Shown: positions 59,561-64,000 of the stretch, piece after piece | Layout of the letters: every line of letters starts with the position of its first letter | Position numbering within the stretch: position 1 is the first letter of the stretch | Source: Odobenus rosmarus divergens | Taxonomy: Eukaryota > Chordata > Mammalia > Carnivora > Odobenidae | Length of the DNA: 64,000 bases | Reading direction: 5' to 3' | Assembly (NCBI RefSeq): GCF_000321225.1 | Contig: NW_004450566.1 | Coordinates: 1,049,399-1,113,398 of the forward strand | The notes under the pieces: generated by a model | Seen by the model: only the letters and a program-made list of their open reading frames with translations | Database searches by the model: none | What the model was told of the DNA's origin: nothing | Program-made: the position numbers and the translations under genes

Positions 59561-60535
59561 TATTAACTGGTGAAGTTACCAAAATTATCTCAACTTGTAT
59601 TTTTCATATTCATCACTTCTCAAAATAAGGAAACACCTCCCATCCTTTTTCACAGATGCCCTCAGGAAGATTGGTGCCCGCTTGTAAAATGATCTGAGGG
59701 TTGTCAGAAAAGAAAGAGCTAAACAGTTTCTAGAAGCTACACATCTAGCTATAACTATAAGGAGTCTCTTTTGAATCATAGAGTCTTTTTGTTTGATTTC
59801 CCATCCCTCTGGAGATTGCAACCCTGAAACAGATAAATTAGATGGATAATATTGGGCATATAGGCTAAATAAAATACAAAAGTACATGAAAAAGTAGTAA
59901 TACTTAAAACCAGTGTTACAGATCAAATATAGGTCAAGGGTAAATTGCTATTTAGATTTCCTTTTGGCATCCTGTTAATTTTATTTATGTATATTTAAAA
60001 TCCCAGAACTTTATTCTCTTCAGTGTCCAGGTTAATCCCTGGAAGGAAGTCAGAGCAAAAGTTAACAACTAAGTTCCCTCATCAGTAATACTATGTAGCA
60101 ATCCGAGAGTCCTAGAATTCTTATGATTCTCTTAAGTACCTGCTACTTAATATAAAGAAGTGAATTCACCAAAGATATTTTGGCTTATATTTCTCCTAAG
60201 ACCATCACCATAAATCAATGACAAGGTGAGATTGTACTTATCCCATAAAAGGTTTTATTTTCTTCCTTAATATTAAATCTAATAGATAGGAAATGTTGGG
60301 AGGGTAAAATGGAAGTTGGAGAGTTGGGAATTACAAGGACACAAAAGAAACAAAAGTAAAAAAAGAAGCAAAAATGTGGTGGTGAGAAGAGAAGGCAAAG
60401 AAATCAGTAGAAGGAAGTTGTACAGAGAAAAAAAGGTAACAGAGAGTGGAAAGTCCTTAACCACTGAAAGAAGGACGTTAGCATCCATTGTATTTTTTGC
60501 TACAGTTAATAATTTTTTATGTTTGTTTAATTTCT

Positions 60536-60751
60536 TTTCTTAAGATTTATTTATTTATTTAAGAGAGAGAGAGCGCATGCGCATGAGCCGGGCGGAAGGG
60601 CAGAGGAAGAAAGAAAATCTCAAACAGACTCCCCGATGAGTGCAGAGCAGAGTGGAATGTGGTGGGGCCCCAACTCACAACTCTGAGATTTTGACCTGAG
60701 CTGCAAATCACAAGTCCCATGTTCAACCAACTGAGCCACCCAGGTTCCCCA
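60536..60751 (-). mobile_element. tRNA-Lys SINE just upstream of ERAP2 exon 6
   Basis: Reverse copy, antisense to ERAP2, with head CCACCCAGGTTCCCC at its right end. Duplication TGTTTGTTTAATTTCT (60520-60535) / ATTTGTTTAATTTCT (about 60754-60768). It ends 43 bp before the exon, so the acceptor and branch region lie in or beside the duplicated sequence. Confidence 0.94.
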
Positions 60752-60794
60752 ATATTTGTTTAATTTCTAATAACATTGAGTCTTTGCCTCCTAG

Positions 60795-60908
60795 TGGTTT
60801 GGCAACCTGGTTACAATGGAATGGTGGAATGATATTTGGCTCAATGAAGGTTTTGCAACATACATGGAACTCATCTCTGTTAATGCCACATATCCAGAGC
60901 TACAATCT
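60795..60908 (+). CDS. ERAP2: ERAP2 coding exon 6 (third zinc ligand)
   Basis: Acceptor GCCTCCTAG, donor TCT|GTAAGT; 38 codons in phase 0. It encodes [30 protein letters not shown] and ATYPELQS. Glu386 (60846-60848) lies 18 residues after the second His of HEXXH, so the HEXXH-X18-E zinc site is complete. The residue before it, Asn385 (60843-60845), is the site of the human K392N polymorphism. The N-A-T sequon is kept. A SINE ends only 43 bp upstream of the exon. Confidence 0.97.
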
Positions 60909-61755
60909 GTAAGTTTACAATTTTGTATGTCATACCACATACACAATTCAGCCCATAACGTAAATCTCTCACCCAAAAATCTATGGACAGAGAGCTCAGA
61001 TAGCACAAATATACAGCTGTGTATGTGAGGTGAGAGGAAAGAAAATCACTGTCCATATACAATGATATAGGACAAGAGGATGCCCATGGCTAGAGATCCT
61101 GTGGAGATTTCTTGGCATGTCACCTGAAAATTAAGCATAATTGGGGCATGCTCCTCTAGAATTTTCAAAGGCCTATTCACTTCCCCAAAATGTATGAAAA
61201 GATTTTTTTCAAACATGTCTTTTTATTTAGGCATAAAGAGTCTAAACACTACCTATCAAGGTGGTTTGTAATGGTTACTTAGCTCTTTGGGGTAGGCATT
61301 TGGTCCAGTATGGTACAGACAGACATGGATTCAGAGACAGTATCTTTGTATTTGCTATGTGTTGAATCCATGGTGTAATCCCAAAGCTTCATATATTCTC
61401 ACTTGTAAAGTGCACACAGTGCATCTACTTTGCAGGGTGTTCACAGGAACACAGATGATAGATGTAAGGTCCTGGCACATAGCAAAAGTTCACTAAATGG
61501 GGACCATTTTTTTTTTCTGTATCCAAGGGCCTGGTACATGGTAAACATTCAAACAATGTATGAAGGAATGTTGGATTTATACCTTTATGAAGTAGAGAAT
61601 GGGTGGCAGGGGAATATAGAAGGGGAAAGAAACTTACAATCAATTTTAAGAAATATTGTTTGACTACTTCTATGAATATCTTCCTAAGCCTACTGTGTTT
61701 TCTCTTGCTTTGAAAGTTTCAAATTGAAAGTGAAAATTTTCTTTTCCCTCTTTAG
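60909..61755 (+). other. ERAP2: ERAP2 intron, coding exons 6-7
   Basis: An 0.85-kb intron, GTAAGT...TTTAG, phase 0. CCTGGCACATAGCAAAAG near 61472 resembles a MIR/L2 end. Confidence 0.92.
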
Positions 61756-61887
61756 GATGATGCTTTTTTGGATGTGTGTTTTGCAGTAATTAAAAAAGAT
61801 TCATTAAATTCATCCCGTCCTATCTCCAATCAAGCAGAAACTCCTACTCAGATAGCGGAAATGTTTGATGTAGTTTCCTATAACAAG
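61756..61887 (+). CDS. ERAP2: ERAP2 coding exon 7 (catalytic tyrosine)
   Basis: Acceptor TCCCTCTTTAG, donor AAG|GTAGTA; 44 codons in phase 0. The peptide begins [20 protein letters not shown], continues RPIS and [11 protein letters not shown], and ends VVSYNK. Tyr448 in SYNK (61879-61881) is the transition-state-stabilising Tyr of M1 peptidases (human ERAP2 Tyr455 as recalled). N-S-S is a potential glycosylation site. Confidence 0.95.
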
Positions 61888-62132
61888 GTAGTAAATGCTG
61901 TGGGCAAGTGGGAGCTCTGCTTTCAGGAGAAATATAATGAGGCTTGTAAGATCAGCAGTTGAACTTAATTGGTTGCAGGTTACCGCCACTTGTTATATGT
62001 TTCTTGTATTTGATGTTCATTTTTCAGACATTACGTGTGTTCCATAAGATTTAAGCTTCCTTTATAAACAAATCATACAACCTTTTTCTTTATCTTCTTT
62101 TTTTTGTTTGTTGTCTTTCTTTATTTTTTAAG
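61888..62132 (+). other. ERAP2: ERAP2 intron, coding exons 7-8
   Basis: The shortest intron here, 245 bp, GTAGTA...TTAAG, phase 0, with a long T-rich tract before the acceptor. Confidence 0.93.
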
Positions 62133-62264
62133 GGAGCTTGTATTTTGAATATGCTCAAGGATTTTCTGATTGAGGAGAAATTCCACAAAGGAATTATTCA
62201 CTACTTAAAGAGGTTCAGTTATGGAAATGCTAAAAATGATGATTTGTGGAGCAGTCTGTCAAAT
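62133..62264 (+). CDS. ERAP2: ERAP2 coding exon 8 (last in window)
   Basis: The acceptor follows a T-rich tract (TTCTTTATTTTTTAAG); the donor is AAT|GTAAGT. Forty-four codons in phase 0 encode [37 protein letters not shown] and LWSSLSN, helices of the catalytic domain. The next coding exon is not in the remaining 1.7 kb, so the rest of the catalytic domain and the helical C-terminal domain lie beyond the window. The human splice variant that abolishes ERAP2 maps to a later exon and cannot be assessed here. Confidence 0.95.
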
Positions 62265-62599
62265 GTAAGTCATATATTGGGTAACAGAAACTGTTTTTGA
62301 GCCTAAAATGTAACAGGCTAATTATGAAGGTTTATAAATAGTTGTACTGTCAGCCAACCAATATCTATTCCACTTTCTACATTGTCAGGGTCCATAGAAG
62401 GCAGCACATTCCTTTTTCCTCTGGCACCACACTAAACCAGGATGCCACCCATCCTGGGATAGTCACAGGCCTTTGATATCTGGTCTCCTTCTCTTTGGTT
62501 CCCTTCTATAGTTAACCCGATACTTTTATCTCCCCATTTTCCAAACTCTTTAATGACTTTGTAATTCCTGCCATGAATATCTAATCTTCCCTGCCCAAA

Positions 62600-63060
62600 T
62601 TTTAAGGTTGAACTCTACCTTCTCAACTTTATTGTCCAGCATGTATTCTCCATTGCATGAGACACATCTTCTCCCTCATAGGAAGAAATCCTACTCAATC
62701 CTTATGTCATCATGTTTTTGTTTTGAAGGCCCTTGCTACCTGAAATGTACTTTTTTCTTGCCAACAATTCAATGCCACCCATCTTTTGAGTTCTAGCTGA
62801 GATTTTACCTCCTCCTTATAGGTTACTCCACCCCTCAATGGTTTGCCTTTCTGCTCAATACCTAGAAGTGCATTTATGAATCTGTTCTACACAGTGACAT
62901 TCTCTTTTATTAGTTTTTAATGGTTCAATAATAACAATGGTGAGAATAATAAAATTTGCTTAAGAACAAGAATCATATCTATTCTTTTTTTTAATGCCAC
63001 AGCATCTAGCATTGTGATTAATAAACAATTAATTGTTAATTAGGGAACACTTGGTTTCTT
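62600..63060 (+). mobile_element. L2-like LINE relic in ERAP2 intron
   Basis: CTAGCTGAGATTTTACCTCC, AGTGACATTCTCTTTTATTA, AAGAACAAGAATCATATCTA and CAGCATCTAGCATTGTGATT follow a diverged L2 3' end. Confidence 0.6.
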
Positions 63061-63670
63061 TGTCATTGGGATTCATGTAGTATAATAGGTAAAACAAAGA
63101 AAACATGCAGTTGACTCAGAGGATTCTAATAATTATTAAAATATTCTTAAATTTTCAACTGTGAGTAAAATAATCTTTCATAGAATTATTGGACTGGCAG
63201 GGCTCATACAGGTAGACAAACCCTAAGCCATTATAGACAGAAGGGGTCCTCTTTTCCTTATAAGCACTTATGGCCCGGGGACAGTCATAATATTGTTCAA
63301 TATTTACATAGCACATAATAGTTTAAAAAGATATTTCAAGTGTATTATCTCATTTGATTTTTTTAATGCTCTTATAAAGTCTGAATCCTCGTGGTCTAAT
63401 AATTTCTGTGTGATTTTGTAGTCAAAGAAACAAAGTCAAGTCATTAAACATTTTTTCAACGTAGCTCAAATCTTTTGTTCACATTTCTTGAAAATCATAA
63501 AAGGGACTGAAATACACAGTTCTTAGTACAACCTATATAAGTGCTCTTTATCCATTTCCATCACATCCTGCTGACAATCTAGATGCTCTCTCTCCAGAGT
63601 CCTCCTAAACTTCTCAACAAGCCTCACATTGCTTTTCTCTCCCATTCCTCACTTTCCCCCTCTCCTTTGC

Positions 63671-63671
<1 letters not shown>

Positions 63672-63713
<42 letters not shown>
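63672..63713. repeat. (TG)n microsatellite in ERAP2 intron
   Basis: About 20 uninterrupted TG units in the last intron visible, downstream of coding exon 8. Confidence 0.97.
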
Positions 63714-63715
<2 letters not shown>

Positions 63716-64000
63716 AGACATTAACCTTGCCTTTCTTCAACAAGGAACAATCTGTCTTTGGTGTGCATAGTGGGTATCGGGGGGATATTAAAGGAGAAAT
63801 TTGGCCAACAATTGCAGGATTCTTTTAGGCCAACTGTGAATATTCCTGTTAATTTTTGTCATATCATGCTTATTAGCCATCTCAAGAAGAAGGTAGGCAT
63901 TCTTGCCCCATTTTTATAGGTGGGAAAAGTAATCCTGAGGGAGAGATTGGTGCCAAGTTTATATATACACCATGCAATGATGGAACCAGTACTTGAGATC

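Larger units (their letters stand above)
57789..60794 (+). other. ERAP2: ERAP2 intron, coding exons 5-6
   Basis: A 3.0-kb intron, GTACCT...CCTAG, phase 0, with MIR and L2 relics and a SINE close to its 3' end. It separates HEXXH from the third zinc ligand. Confidence 0.92.
62265..64000 (+). other. ERAP2: ERAP2 intron after coding exon 8 (runs off window)
   Basis: Begins GTAAGT. Contains an L2-like relic and the (TG)n microsatellite. The next exon lies beyond the edge. Confidence 0.88.

Noticed and set aside
1..64000. CRISPR arrays, operons, phage or plasmid modules, tRNA/rRNA genes
   Set aside because: None present. tRNA-like segments belong to SINEs, and the gene structure is spliced and eukaryotic.

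Overview
The window is vertebrate nuclear DNA from a carnivoran. It carries 22 copies of the Carnivora tRNA-Lys-derived SINE, with the typical head (GGCGCCTGGGTGGCTCAGTC), CT-rich stretch and AAATAAATAAA tail. All look like the form I associate with bears, pinnipeds and mustelids. I see no dog-type SINEC_Cf or cat-type copy, so an arctoid caniform is the best guess (inference). Base composition is AT-rich and CpG-poor, and no ORF in the left two thirds looks like an intact gene.

The one gene I can name is ERAP2, the endoplasmic reticulum aminopeptidase 2 that trims peptides for MHC class I. It lies on the + strand in the right third. Eight consecutive coding exons (45429-62264) have GT-AG boundaries, join in phase and encode residues 1-494. 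They cover the N-terminal domain and most of the zinc-peptidase domain, including GAMEN, HEXXH, the third zinc-ligand Glu and the catalytic Tyr. The gene runs off the right edge. By analogy with human, about ten coding exons are missing, so the window cannot show whether the gene is functional as a whole. A modestly CpG-enriched stretch about 4 kb upstream of the first coding exon (40843-41225) is my candidate for the promoter and non-coding first exon.

Positions 1-40 kb are intergenic. In the human order (known, not visible here) this would be the ERAP1-ERAP2 divergent interval, with ERAP1 on the other strand beyond the left edge. The interval holds SINEs, a 6.1-kb L1 inserted into a hAT element with a 15-bp target-site duplication, other L1 fragments, MIR and L2 relics, an MLT1-like LTR, a solo LTR beside the candidate ERAP2 promoter, several microsatellites and a homogeneous 59-bp minisatellite.

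I found no operon, CRISPR array, RNA gene or novel multi-gene system. The most useful observations are residue-level features of this ERAP2 (Asn at the human K392N site, Asp at the human D198 site, a lost upstream start codon), a SINE inserted 43 bp from an ERAP2 exon, the minisatellite, an orphan internal L1 fragment, and an unidentified frameshifted coding-like segment on the minus strand near 28.1 kb. Comparisons with human ERAP2 are from memory and should be checked by alignment.
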